In this document: positions 6,592-14,994 of the stretch, in pieces
How the letters are laid out: each line of letters opens with the position of its first letter
Position numbering within the stretch: position 1 is the stretch's first letter
DNA from: a virus
DNA length: 41,946 nucleotides
Virus record (IMG/VR): IMGVR_UViG_3300043015_000867
Coordinates: 1 to 41,946 of that record
Direction: 5' to 3' (one strand)
Translations under genes and position numbers: made by a program
Notes under the pieces: generated by a model
Told to the model about the DNA's origin: nothing
Seen by the model: only the letters and a program-made list of their open reading frames with translations
Databases searched by the model: none

Positions 6592-7298
6592 TGCCCTTTC
6601 TCCTTCTGCATTCGCAGTCTTTGTTTGAAATTATTAACTCTCCATCCTTTGTAATTGTCTAAACGATGAAACTCTTCTGTTGTTACTAGGTGATGGTTTA
6701 CTTTAATTGGTTTATCATTTAATGGTATAAGTTGTGCAATAGGATCGCCAGGCTCTAAAGATAACCTACTTCCGTGTGGTAAAAAGAAATTAAATTCTGC
6801 TATATGTGTATATTTAAAATTGATAGTTCCGGGACTACTCCAATGGCTAAGAGGATTTTTTTGATGCCATGTGGGTTGCATCCATAGCCATTCAATGTCT
6901 TGACTAGTTTTAATTCTCCATGGCAAAGGAAATTTAATATGATGATAACCAGGCTTGTGATCAGCATAGTCATCTGAACTATGACTGCTAGGCTGTTTAA
7001 ATTTTTCTGGCATAACATCAAATGCAATCTTACCGTCCATAAAACGCTGTATCACAAAACTTGCAGGACTAGGAATAATAATACCACGTTTCATAATGTC
7101 TATAATTGCAGGGCAAGTTTTCATACCTGCAACTTCTAAACCTTGTACATGAACGTGTTCGTGATTGTCTGGTCTTGATATAGGTAACTTTTTCCACCAA
7201 CGTGGAATAAAATATTTAGACAAGTTTGGCCTAAACATGTCGTATGCATGTTGATCGTCTGTGTATAAATCTACTGTGATAGGTTTATTAAAAAACAT
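6588..7298 (-). CDS. hypothetical protein with a dUTPase-like sequence stretch
   Basis: This 236-aa protein is rich in Trp, His and Pro. Its central-to-C-terminal part contains SSPGTINFKYTHIAEF and, after a short loop, LEPGDPIAQLIPL. These resemble the PGTID-x-DYRGE and xxxGDRIAQLVI strands of trimeric dUTPases and dCTP deaminases in order and spacing. The rest (IPRWWKKLP near the start, RWRVNNF near the end) does not match a dUTPase, so an enzymatic call is not justified. I recall related proteins of unknown function in marine phages. The stop overlaps the cupin start, and it directly follows the 167-aa gene. Confidence 0.55.
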   Translation of the reverse strand: MFFNKPITVDLYTDDQHAYDMFRPNLSKYFIPRWWKKLPISRPDNHEHVHVQGLEVAGMKTCPAIIDIMKRGIIIPSPASFVIQRFMDGKIAFDVMPEKFKQPSSHSSDDYADHKPGYHHIKFPLPWRIKTSQDIEWLWMQPTWHQKNPLSHWSSPGTINFKYTHIAEFNFFLPHGSRLSLEPGDPIAQLIPLNDKPIKVNHHLVTTEEFHRLDNYKGWRVNNFKQRLRMQKEKGQ

Positions 7299-7802
7299 TT
7301 AAAACAACAAACTATAATCTAGTGTTTCACTTGAACGAGAAATTTCTTTTACAAAAAATACACATTCAGGATTGTCTGCATCGCCCAACGGTGTGGTTAA
7401 TAATTGCCCTGCTTTTAGTTTAGGAAAGTACCATTTCACATCTTGATACACATTAACAACATCTACACTAACAAAGTCAGGTCTAAAAGATGTTAATGGA
7501 TTGAATTGAAATGCTTCAAATCCTCTATCATTTAAACTTGTTAATGGTAGTACTTCCAGATCGCCGCCTTCGCTTGATCCAATTAACATAGACCATTCTA
7601 GTGGCATTTGTACTTGATGTTTTCCTACTTGAAGTACAACAGCAGGTGCTGAAAAACTTTCTAAATATATTAAAGGCATAAAGAAATAATCCGGCTCTTT
7701 AGGATCCGAATTATCTAATACTGAATATCTAATGTCCTCGTTGATTTCTTTTGGAAGATTATTTAGATCATATGATTTGTTTTCTAGTGTTAATATTTTC
7801 AT
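7299..7802 (-). CDS. conserved hypothetical protein next to uvsW in marine T4-like phages
   Basis: This 167-aa protein has a beta-rich pattern and no catalytic signature. Recognisable segments are EPDYFFMPLIYLESFSAP (about 37-54), LEVLPLTSLNDRGFEAF (about 81-97) and VKWYFPKLKAGQLLTTPL (about 122-139). From memory, proteins with these blocks lie next to uvsW in cyanophages and pelagiphages, always annotated as unknown. It abuts uvsW (stop of uvsW at 7803) and the following gene without gaps, so it belongs to the same transcript. A virion or DNA-handling role cannot be distinguished from sequence. Confidence 0.65.
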   Translation of the reverse strand: MKILTLENKSYDLNNLPKEINEDIRYSVLDNSDPKEPDYFFMPLIYLESFSAPAVVLQVGKHQVQMPLEWSMLIGSSEGGDLEVLPLTSLNDRGFEAFQFNPLTSFRPDFVSVDVVNVYQDVKWYFPKLKAGQLLTTPLGDADNPECVFFVKEISRSSETLDYSLLF

Positions 7803-9257
7803 TTAATCAATTGTTATCCTTTCGATTGTAAAGGGGTAATTAGCCTCTTTATAAAATTTTTTACGTTGTGTAAGATGCCTTTTTGCAAACTTACATCTGC
7901 TTGTGATGTCCCATATTTGGACATGGTCTTTATCTTCAGCCTTTCTAATTCCTCTACCAATTGACTGAATAACACGTACAAAAGACTTACCAGGCTCAAT
8001 AAGAATAAGGTTAAAAATCCTAGGAATGTTAATACCAACTGCGGCAACACCATAAGTTGCAATAAGAACTTTATTTTCAGCAGTTTTAACCTCGTCATAT
8101 TGTTCCTTTCTATCATTGGCTTTTGTTTCGCCAGAGATAAAAACACTATTCTCTATATGTGATTGTAACATCTTTCCTGCAGAAAGTCTATCTACAAGTA
8201 CCAAAGTATTGCCATTTTCGCTTATTTTGGCAATTAATTTTGAAATCCATTCTATTCTTTTTTCATTAGTTGTTAGATATTTTAATTCTTCTTGATAAGA
8301 TCTAAACTCTTGTACATCTTCAGTTTGAATAACATTAACATGACAGTTAGCAAGTACACCTTTTGCTTGTAGATCACTTGCACTAATATGATTAATAACT
8401 TCTCCTAGTCCTGCTCTAATACCTTGAAACTCAAATTGTTCTTTTGGAATAGTACCTGTAAGTCCCCAACGAATTGGAACGTGTGCAAAGTTTTGTGTAA
8501 GCAGTTGCTTCAAAACATCTGCTTTTGCTTGATGCACTTCGTCAACAATAATACAACGTACATCTTCCATTGCTTCTTGAAAAGTTACAGCCGCTTCGTG
8601 GTTCTTAGTTTTCTTACTAAGAATGTTTAGACTTTGCCAAGTACAGATTGTATGTGTTCTACCTAATTCTTTTCGATCACCAAAGTATACACCAACATCT
8701 AATCCGCAATTAACATAGTCTTCTTCTGTCTGCGTTACTAACGATTTGTTAGGAACAATAACTAGGCTACGTCCATATGGTTCACACAGATGCGAAAGTG
8801 TAGCAGTGATAATAGTTTTACCTGCACCAGTAGCAACTTCTTGTAGTGCTTGTGGATTAGATAAAAAGTTGTTAATAACTTCAAGTTGGTAGTCACGTAA
8901 ACGAATTGGTTGTCCTTCTGCTGGATGTCCTTTAGGCCAACAAGTGTCTCCCCAGTAGTCTTCTCTTATTTCATTAAATTTAATTTGTATAGGAGTTCGC
9001 TGATCTTCAACTTCAACGTAAACACCTTTTTCGTCTAGTGCTTCTAAAACTTCTTTCAGCATACTAACATAAGTTGTACCGCCCAGTCCAAAGAAACTTA
9101 CGGTACCGTCCCAACGTCCTAGTTTATATGCTGGCAAGTAACGTGCATACGGAATGTCATACTTAAACTTATTAACCAAGTGCTTACGCATTGATAAGTC
9201 CAAGCCTTCAAACTTTACGTTTACTTCATCTCTAATTACTAATTTACAGGATGCCAC
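7803..9257 (-). CDS. uvsW: UvsW-like RNA-DNA / DNA-DNA helicase (SF2)
   Basis: UvsW unwinds branched DNA and R-loops and helps switch T4 from origin- to recombination-dependent replication. An N-terminal UvsW-type domain with GRWDGTVSFF is followed by the helicase core: VATGAGKT (Walker A, near residue 145), DEVHQ (motif II), GLTGT (motif III), and QSIGRGIRK (motif VI). I place the start at GTG (9255-9257): GGAG lies 9 nt upstream and the protein then begins VASCKLVIRDEVNVKFEG. The ATG at 9308 would add 17 residues inside the neighbouring gene without a ribosome site. This gives 484 aa, with a 14-base overlap with the upstream gene. Confidence 0.92.
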   Translation of the reverse strand: MASCKLVIRDEVNVKFEGLDLSMRKHLVNKFKYDIPYARYLPAYKLGRWDGTVSFFGLGGTTYVSMLKEVLEALDEKGVYVEVEDQRTPIQIKFNEIREDYWGDTCWPKGHPAEGQPIRLRDYQLEVINNFLSNPQALQEVATGAGKTIITATLSHLCEPYGRSLVIVPNKSLVTQTEEDYVNCGLDVGVYFGDRKELGRTHTICTWQSLNILSKKTKNHEAAVTFQEAMEDVRCIIVDEVHQAKADVLKQLLTQNFAHVPIRWGLTGTIPKEQFEFQGIRAGLGEVINHISASDLQAKGVLANCHVNVIQTEDVQEFRSYQEELKYLTTNEKRIEWISKLIAKISENGNTLVLVDRLSAGKMLQSHIENSVFISGETKANDRKEQYDEVKTAENKVLIATYGVAAVGINIPRIFNLILIEPGKSFVRVIQSIGRGIRKAEDKDHVQIWDITSRCKFAKRHLTQRKKFYKEANYPFTIERITID

Positions 9258-10452
9258 TTGCAGAGTCTCCTTTAAATGTATAATGTACCAACAATGGTTT
9301 ATTTGCAAGATACGTTTGTGTTTTGTAATGACTAGGTTCAGTTGCTAAGTCAACTATAACAACATTAGGTGTGATGTTATATTTTACAAAGTTCTTATTG
9401 ATTTTTTCGTTAGTAAGTATAATTTTGCTTTCAGGATCAAACTTATTAACTTTCCTATCTTTAATATAATCGTTCATTTCTTTGTTCTTAGGATATCTAA
9501 ATGCTACCGATGTTTGGTTTGAAAGACCTGCCCATTCTAGCAATTCAATCCATTTAATCAGACTTTCATGCTCTACACTGCTTACCATAATAAGTGTTTG
9601 TTTACTAGGCTTAATAAGTTCCAAGAAATTTTGACGCTCGTGAACTTTTCTATTAACTGTCCAACGTGATTGGTCTCCTAACAATATTTTTCTAAATGTT
9701 TTATGTCCTAGTTTTTTAACCACCGGTGAATCATAAACAGTTACACCAAGCATTTTACTATACAATATTGCCTCAACAGGATCGTCAATATCTTTTAAAG
9801 GTTGCAAGTAATCTGCAGGGATATCTGAATTATTAATTGTAAACTCGTTGTCTTGAATTGTCAACAACGGAAAATATTTTAATCCTTCTTTTTTAACTGT
9901 ATCTGTTTTCTTTTTAATGTCTGTAAGATTTTCGTCAATAGAAAAACCTTTTCCTCTTACAGCATCGAGTAAAAATTCAATATTTTTTTCGTTAAAAGGA
10001 AAACTCCATTCTTTGTTTTCTCCGTTGTATGTACCAGCAAGATACACATGTTTTTTTCTTTTCTTAAACTTATTAACTAGGTCTGCGATGAATGGACTTT
10101 TACAAACAATTTGGTCGCCGTCGATGTGTAACGTTTTTGTTTTATCAATTACCCTAAACGGTCTTGCAAAAACTTTCTTAGTAATTAGTGTTTCAGTATC
10201 AAAACCAATCTTGCGTAGTGCCGGTTCGTATCTTTTAACAACCCGTAGTCCAATTTCTCCTTGCTTTTCAGTAAGTGCAAGATTTCGTTCTAGTTGCATT
10301 GCTAAACTTTTTACAATGTTTAGATCATATTGATTGATTGCAACAGTAGGAAGTTGTTCATTACTAAAGTTATAGGCCCATAGAGTTCCGCCTAAAAACT
10401 GTATTGCGTCATCGATTGTGTTGTTGATTCCTTGAGGTAATTTATTCACCAT
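9244..10452 (-). CDS. hypothetical protein upstream of uvsW, with HARP-like and helicase-like stretches
   Basis: This 402-aa protein has no Walker A or DEAD box. Residues about 115-165 contain SPFIADLVNKFK ... KEWSFPFNEKNIEFLLDA, resembling the HARP motif of annealing helicases such as SMARCAL1 (a short helix, then W-S-F and a Leu-rich helix). The last 120 residues (TLIMVSSVEHESLIKWI ... SKIILTNEKINKNF ... NVVIVDLATEP) have the rhythm of a RecA-like second helicase lobe without its arginine finger motif. It is directly coupled to uvsW and is the first gene behind the sigma70 promoter at 10491-10518. It may be a partner of UvsW; that is inference. Confidence 0.6.
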   Translation of the reverse strand: MVNKLPQGINNTIDDAIQFLGGTLWAYNFSNEQLPTVAINQYDLNIVKSLAMQLERNLALTEKQGEIGLRVVKRYEPALRKIGFDTETLITKKVFARPFRVIDKTKTLHIDGDQIVCKSPFIADLVNKFKKRKKHVYLAGTYNGENKEWSFPFNEKNIEFLLDAVRGKGFSIDENLTDIKKKTDTVKKEGLKYFPLLTIQDNEFTINNSDIPADYLQPLKDIDDPVEAILYSKMLGVTVYDSPVVKKLGHKTFRKILLGDQSRWTVNRKVHERQNFLELIKPSKQTLIMVSSVEHESLIKWIELLEWAGLSNQTSVAFRYPKNKEMNDYIKDRKVNKFDPESKIILTNEKINKNFVKYNITPNVVIVDLATEPSHYKTQTYLANKPLLVHYTFKGDSASGIL

Positions 10453-10490
10453 GACTATGTCACCAATGTTAAGTTATAAGTTATGTTTTA

Positions 10491-10518
10491 ATTATAGCAG
10501 ATTATACAGTTTTGTCAA
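10491..10518 (-). promoter_or_regulatory. sigma70-type (early) promoter for the uvsW-primase block
   Basis: The minus strand reads TTGACA (10513-10518), a 16-bp spacer, then TATAAT (10491-10496). Both hexamers match the consensus. Predicted +1 is near 10484, giving a leader of about 32 nt to the ATG at 10452. The -35 and spacer lie inside the last codons of the glycan gene 10502-11362, so the replication block has its own host-polymerase promoter. Confidence 0.75.
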
Positions 10519-11362
10519 CCAAAAATTCATTTAATTTTGGCAGTAATCTTGCCAAAGGTAGACCTTCTGCTATTTCATCAACGGTCCATTCTGTATGTGC
10601 GTAATCATTTAACCACTGTTGTCTTTCAGGCTTTATAGGGTCTTCAATAGTATCAAAACTGTGATTAGCAACGTCATATGCTAAACTTGATTGGCCTACA
10701 AATGCAGGAACTCCGCCTATAATACTTTGAATTCCTGGATTACTTGTCCAACTTACAACAGCATGAGCACCTTTAAAACTAAAATCAAAGTCGTCATATG
10801 TTCCTGTAACATGCAATGGTATTTGTCTAAACACATTTTTGAATTCGTGTTCTATTCCAGGTAACTGACATCTTGGGTGTGGCCTAAAGTATATTTTTCT
10901 TTCGGAGTATTTTCTAATTTCATCTATAACGTCTGATATCCATTTGCTCATAGGAGGCATATCACGCCATTGATGACTTTTATCATGTTGTCCACAAATT
11001 ACAATATGTTCTCCAAATGACCACGGCTTTAATTCGAGTCCGAGTCGTCTAGCCCTACTGCTATCATTACTGCTAGGACCAAAAAAAGCATCTCTATTGA
11101 TTCCATTTATTCCTACCTTCCATGTTGTTCCTCTTTTGATTCCGCCTACTTCTAATACTATTACAGGGATATTATTTTTTTGACAATATTCCCACACAGG
11201 CTGATTATTTTTCATACGACCATGCCAGAGCACACTCCAAATAACTGCTACGTCAAAGTCTTCGTGTTCTTCGTGTCCTAGGTGTTTTAATCCTGTGCTA
11301 AATGCATCAAAAACTGCTGTACTGTTTAATGCACCATTCTCTCTGAATAATTTGAACTTCAT
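10502..11362 (-). CDS. RPHP-motif glycan transferase, paralogue D (286 aa)
   Basis: This is one of four related proteins in the window. Shared blocks are HIVICGQ (start of the C-terminal half), W-I-x-x-V-I-D-E-I-R-K-Y-S, KIYFRPHPRC (the RPHP motif), AHAVVSWTSNPGIQSIIGGVPAF, DTIEDP and a C-terminal WTVDEIAEG. Capsule and teichoic-acid transferases of the GT-B kind (KpsS/KpsC and CDP-glycerol glycerophosphotransferases) share the RPHP and the S/N-x-x-x-E-x-x-x-x-G-x-P logic. The donor is unknown. Divergent from the plus-strand cassette, it is separated from it by a 46-bp late-promoter-like region. It is likely part of virion or host surface glycan synthesis. Confidence 0.6.
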   Translation of the reverse strand: MKFKLFRENGALNSTAVFDAFSTGLKHLGHEEHEDFDVAVIWSVLWHGRMKNNQPVWEYCQKNNIPVIVLEVGGIKRGTTWKVGINGINRDAFFGPSSNDSSRARRLGLELKPWSFGEHIVICGQHDKSHQWRDMPPMSKWISDVIDEIRKYSERKIYFRPHPRCQLPGIEHEFKNVFRQIPLHVTGTYDDFDFSFKGAHAVVSWTSNPGIQSIIGGVPAFVGQSSLAYDVANHSFDTIEDPIKPERQQWLNDYAHTEWTVDEIAEGLPLARLLPKLNEFLVDKTV

Positions 11363-11371
11363 CTATTGCCT

Positions 11372-11398
11372 ACTAAATATACGTATATTATATTTATT
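11372..11398. promoter_or_regulatory. divergent late-promoter-like region with a 14-bp palindrome
   Basis: The minus strand carries AATAAATA (11391-11398), 28 nt before the ATG at 11362. The plus strand carries ACTAAATA (11372-11379), a one-mismatch late box, with predicted +1 near 11385 and a GAGG ribosome site before the ATG at 11409. Between them lies the perfect palindrome AATATACGTATATT (11376-11389), which could be an operator or just reflect AT-rich composition. Confidence 0.45.
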
Positions 11399-11408
11399 AG
11401 AGGATAAA

Positions 11409-12224
11409 ATGTCAAGAAAATTTGCGGTTGTTACAACGTTCAATAAAGCAGGCATGGACTTGTACGGACAAAAAATGATAGACAGTTTTGAAAAAAACTG
11501 GCCTGCTGAAGTTGATCTTTATGTATATGCAGAAGGTTGCACACCTAACAAAACTAGAAACAATACATACGTTAGAGAATTGATGCAAAATGCAGGCATT
11601 GTAAAATTTAAAGCAAAGTGGAAAGACGTTCCTAAGGCAAATGGATTAGAAAATCCAAAAGGTAGAGTAGATGCACACAAGGGGTTTAAGTGGGACGCTA
11701 TTAGATTTTGTCATAAAGTTTTTGCTATCTTTGACTGTGCGAAAAGCCTAGACGGCTCAAATGTTGATGAATTAATTTGGATGGATGCTGATACACTGTG
11801 CCATAGTGCAATGCCAAAAGATTTCTTAGACAAATTTATTCCACACAATAGTCATATTTGTTATTTTAGTAGAGAACCTAAATGGCCTGAGTGCGGATTT
11901 TATTCTATGAAACTAAAAGAAGATATTACTAAAAAGTTTTTAAGTAGATTTCAATGGGTATATGATCATGCCGAAGAAGGTATTTTTACAATGAAGGAAT
12001 GGCATGACAGTTTTGTATTCTATGAAATTGTAAAAGAATTTAGACAGGTGCAAGGTTTTGTAGAACATAGTTTAAGTAATGTAACAATACAAGGTGAAGG
12101 ACATCCTATTATCAACAGTAAGTTAGGTGCATATATCGACCATATGAAGGGCAATAGAAAAGTTGATGGAAAGTCATATGCAAAAGATCTTAAAGTAAAA
12201 CGTAAAGAAGATTACTGGAAATGA
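11409..12224 (+). CDS. glycosyltransferase, GT-A fold with DxD (GT8-like)
   Basis: The start is the ATG at 11409, five nt after GAGG; the longer frame from 11295 runs through the promoter region. The protein is 271 aa. It begins FAVVTTFNKAGMDLYG, followed by a K-x-x-x-D-S-F helix typical of nucleotide-sugar binding. The catalytic metal motif is ELIWMDADTLCH (D-x-D, about residue 120), then a region with W-x-E-C-G-F-Y and a C-terminal YIDHMKG. It is a paralogue of the 16891-17625 gene, which shares WLDSD and THYKGK. Donor and acceptor are unknown. First gene of the five-gene plus-strand cassette. Confidence 0.75.
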   Translation: MSRKFAVVTTFNKAGMDLYGQKMIDSFEKNWPAEVDLYVYAEGCTPNKTRNNTYVRELMQNAGIVKFKAKWKDVPKANGLENPKGRVDAHKGFKWDAIRFCHKVFAIFDCAKSLDGSNVDELIWMDADTLCHSAMPKDFLDKFIPHNSHICYFSREPKWPECGFYSMKLKEDITKKFLSRFQWVYDHAEEGIFTMKEWHDSFVFYEIVKEFRQVQGFVEHSLSNVTIQGEGHPIINSKLGAYIDHMKGNRKVDGKSYAKDLKVKRKEDYWK

Positions 12225-12850
12225 AGAAAAGTTTATTTGGCCCGTGGTCTAGTTTACTAGATGTTATGTTCAAAGATGCCGAAAGTGTTTCTATATGTGA
12301 AATAGGAACGCACAGAGCAAAAACAGCAGAACAAATATGCTTACACATATTACAAAATCATAATTGCAAGTTGCGTTATGTAGGTTATGATGCCTTTGAA
12401 TTAGCAACCCCAGATAGTGACAATGACGAAATAAATGGAAAAGGTCCGGGTGATTATATGTATGCTAATCATATGCTTAGACGTATAAACAACAAAAATT
12501 TTAAATTCAAACTAATCAAAGGTTGGACACAAAACACACTAGAACAAGGCAAGTACGATCTAGTTTATATAGATGGCGGTCATAGTTATGAAACTGTAAA
12601 ACATGATCACGAAAAGTTAGAAATGAGCAATATTGTAGTGTTTGATGATTATCAGATACCTGATGTAAAGAGATATGTAGATGAATACATATATAAAAAT
12701 TCTATTGTACAAGTTGATTGGGATTTAGATAAAATAAAAAATCTAAACGAAACTGTATATTCGTTTATGCCACACAAAGTCAAGAAACAAAAACAGTTTG
12801 TTCTTGGACAACCAACAGGACACATACAGCCTGTAATATTTAGGAAGTAA
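12221..12850 (+). CDS. class I SAM-dependent methyltransferase
   Basis: This 209-aa protein has a Rossmann-like methyltransferase order: SICEIGTHRAKTAEQI (motif I, about 23-38), YVGYDAFE (acidic end of strand 2), KLIKGWTQ (strand 3) and YDLVYIDGGHSYETV (motif with Asp-Gly-Gly-His, about 109-123), then VVFDDY. This resembles the small Methyltransf_24/CmcI-like group used on sugars. The start overlaps the previous stop (ATGA). A related protein is encoded at 14416-14994 (VYIDADHSYESV). Its likely role is O-methylation of a glycan; the target is unknown. Confidence 0.75.
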   Translation: MKKSLFGPWSSLLDVMFKDAESVSICEIGTHRAKTAEQICLHILQNHNCKLRYVGYDAFELATPDSDNDEINGKGPGDYMYANHMLRRINNKNFKFKLIKGWTQNTLEQGKYDLVYIDGGHSYETVKHDHEKLEMSNIVVFDDYQIPDVKRYVDEYIYKNSIVQVDWDLDKIKNLNETVYSFMPHKVKKQKQFVLGQPTGHIQPVIFRK

Positions 12851-12851
12851 T

Positions 12852-13721
12852 ATGATTATTGATGCATTTCCATATTTTAATGAAGAAGAACTTTGTTTAA
12901 TTAGATTAAACTATCTTCAAGATGCAGTAGACAAATTTATAATTGTCGAAAGCAATCAAACATGGCGTTGTCGCCCTAACAAACAAAAGTTTTTGAAAGT
13001 TTTAGAAAAAGTTCCACAACACATAACAGATAAAATAGTTTACAAATGGGTAGAACACCCTGACGAGTATTTAGACAGTGAAGAACACACTAACCTTAAA
13101 ACAATACAAAATATTACTAGAGATAACCTAGTATATGAAGCACGTAAAATAACTGACAAAGCAATTTTCTTTTACAGTGACCTAGATGAAATTTGGGATA
13201 AAAGAGGATTGGCAGAAATTAAACGTTTGTTAAAAGCAGGAGAAAAACAAATTGTTTGTGATCAAGATTTAAGAGTTGTATATCTTGATTGGTATGCACG
13301 TATGCGTAATTGGCCTGGTACACGAATTACTAATTTAGAAAATCTACCAGAAGAAAAGCCATTAAGCACAGGTGCGTTCAAATACACTAAAGCAGGTGCT
13401 TTTAAAAGACACACTGTAATTAAAAATGGTTGGCACTTTAGTTACTTTGGCAGTGATAATCAACGTACTGAAAAAATTGCAAACATTAAAAATGCAATGG
13501 ATTGGGAACGCAAAGCAGGAATGAGTTATGCACAAATTGCCACAAGAGTAAAAACAATACAAGAGTGGAATAACGTTGTACGTAAAAAGAAAATTCAAGG
13601 CAGACAACTAGATGATAATTTACAAATAGATACAAGTTTACAAAAAGAGTTTTTAAAATTTGATCTACTAAGTCCTTGGTTTAAAAACAAATATGAATCA
13701 CATTTAAGGAGTACAAAATGA
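12852..13721 (+). CDS. GT17-like N-acetylglucosaminyltransferase-family glycosyltransferase
   Basis: This 289-aa protein starts with DAFPYFNEEELCLIRL (about 4-19) and continues VDKFIIVESNQTW. It has the acidic metal site FFYSDLDEIWD (about 108-118), WYARMRNWPGTR, and the C-terminal GWHFSYFG. These are the blocks of family GT17 (bacterial and viral relatives of beta-1,4-mannosyl-glycoprotein GlcNAc transferase). The gene begins one base after the preceding TAA. The sugar and acceptor cannot be read, but a surface or virion glycan is the likely product. The third gene in the plus-strand cassette, coupled at its end to the FkbM gene by ATGA. Confidence 0.8.
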   Translation: MIIDAFPYFNEEELCLIRLNYLQDAVDKFIIVESNQTWRCRPNKQKFLKVLEKVPQHITDKIVYKWVEHPDEYLDSEEHTNLKTIQNITRDNLVYEARKITDKAIFFYSDLDEIWDKRGLAEIKRLLKAGEKQIVCDQDLRVVYLDWYARMRNWPGTRITNLENLPEEKPLSTGAFKYTKAGAFKRHTVIKNGWHFSYFGSDNQRTEKIANIKNAMDWERKAGMSYAQIATRVKTIQEWNNVVRKKKIQGRQLDDNLQIDTSLQKEFLKFDLLSPWFKNKYESHLRSTK

Positions 13722-14419
13722 AAAAGTCCGGCGATTGGTGGATATGTGACGAAGAACAAAATATGATGAAGTATACTGAGGTTGCTAAAAGGGGCGATCC
13801 TAGTTGGCAAGGTAACTTTCCTTTATATTTAAATAAGTTTGTACCAGAAGATAAAAGAGGTGTATTTGTTGACATTGGTGCTAATTATGGATTTATGGTA
13901 ACTGCTATGAGTAAGTTCTATAATCGTGTAGAAGCGTTTGAAGTAATTCCAAAAACATTTGACTGTTTAAAATTAAACTGTGAAGGGTTTGATAATGTTG
14001 TATTACACGATTGTGGACTAGGTAAATCAAACGATAAGATGTATGCAAAGCGTAGAAAGAAAACAGCAGGGCATAGTCAAATTATAAATGATCAACAACA
14101 GTTAGATTTATATCTGTCAGGCAAACACCCTAAACAACATATGGTAGAAATTGTAGAAATACCTATTAAAACATTAGATAGTTTTAATTACGATAGAATA
14201 GATTTAATGAAAATTGATGTTGAAGGTTTTGAAGAGTTTGTACTTGCAGGTGCAGAAAAAACCATTAAAAGATGTAAGCCTGTAATTGCACTTGAAGTTA
14301 CACGTGAAAAGAAAACTACTGTAAAACGTAGTAGTATTGATACTGTAAAATTAGTTGAAAGTTGGGGATATAAATTTGTGGAGCAACGTAAAGACGATTA
14401 TATGTTGATTCCTCAATGA
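13718..14419 (+). CDS. FkbM-family methyltransferase
   Basis: This 233-aa protein shows FkbM features: VFVDIGANYGFMVTAMSKF (SAM motif I, about 48-66), VEAFEVIPKTFDCLKLNC (acidic residue after strand 2), an ILDSF-like TLDSF, and the family hallmark MKIDVEGFEEFVLAGAE (about 168-184). FkbM enzymes methylate hydroxyls of sugars and polyketides. It is coupled to both neighbours by ATGA overlaps. A second FkbM gene lies at 21231-21890 on the other strand with the same KIDVEG core, so both arms of the cluster have one. Confidence 0.85.
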   Translation: MKKSGDWWICDEEQNMMKYTEVAKRGDPSWQGNFPLYLNKFVPEDKRGVFVDIGANYGFMVTAMSKFYNRVEAFEVIPKTFDCLKLNCEGFDNVVLHDCGLGKSNDKMYAKRRKKTAGHSQIINDQQQLDLYLSGKHPKQHMVEIVEIPIKTLDSFNYDRIDLMKIDVEGFEEFVLAGAEKTIKRCKPVIALEVTREKKTTVKRSSIDTVKLVESWGYKFVEQRKDDYMLIPQ

Positions 14420-14994
14420 AACACTTTTACCAAGATATTTTAGGGTACACTTATCCACAAAATTTAATTTTCTTTGATATGGTTATTCCTAAACTGCCTA
14501 ATAATAGCACATGGGTAGAGTTAGGATCGTGGACTGGAAAAAGTACGGCGTATTGTGTTGTAGAATTATACAATGCAAATAAGTTAGGAAAGTTTGTTTG
14601 TGTAGATACATGGGAAGGTAGTCCCATACATTTTACAAGAGATACATTGCCCCATGGCTTAGATAATATCGACGATTTATATACTACATTTTTAAAAAAC
14701 ACTAATCCTATAAAAGACAGAATTACACCAATAAAATCTTTAAGTTGGGAAGTGGCTGATCAGTTTGAAGACGAAAGTGTAGATTTTGTTTATATTGATG
14801 CTGATCATAGTTATGAAAGTGTTACTAAAGATCTAATAGCATGGTGGCCTAAAGTTAAAACAGGAAGTTACTTCGGAGGGGACGATTTTACGAAAGGTCA
14901 TCCCGATGTAATACGTGCTACACGAGATTTCTTTAAAGATTTAAAAAGGAAAGTTAGAAAAAAAGGCAGGTGCTGGTACGTTCAAAAAGTTTAA
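14416..14994 (+). CDS. class I SAM-dependent methyltransferase (Methyltransf_24-like)
   Basis: This 192-aa protein contains TWVELGSWTGKSTAYCV (SAM motif I, about 31-47), KFVCVDTWEGSP (strand 2), ITPIKSLSWEVADQF and FVYIDADHSYESVTKDL (about 129-145), then a GDD loop and C-terminal KKGRCWYVQK. It is related to the 12221-12850 protein. As the last gene of the plus-strand cassette, it ends in TAA overlapping the stop of the convergent gene (14991). No terminator is visible between the two converging operons, so antisense transcription is likely. Probably a glycan methyltransferase. Confidence 0.75.
   Translation: MKHFYQDILGYTYPQNLIFFDMVIPKLPNNSTWVELGSWTGKSTAYCVVELYNANKLGKFVCVDTWEGSPIHFTRDTLPHGLDNIDDLYTTFLKNTNPIKDRITPIKSLSWEVADQFEDESVDFVYIDADHSYESVTKDLIAWWPKVKTGSYFGGDDFTKGHPDVIRATRDFFKDLKRKVRKKGRCWYVQKV

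Noticed and set aside
6588-7298. Annotating this gene as a dUTPase
   Set aside because: Only two strand signatures match; the other catalytic motifs and trimer-forming C-terminus are not visible.
9258-9308. ATG start of uvsW at 9308
   Set aside because: It lies inside the upstream gene without a ribosome site, while GTG 9257 has a well-spaced GGAG.
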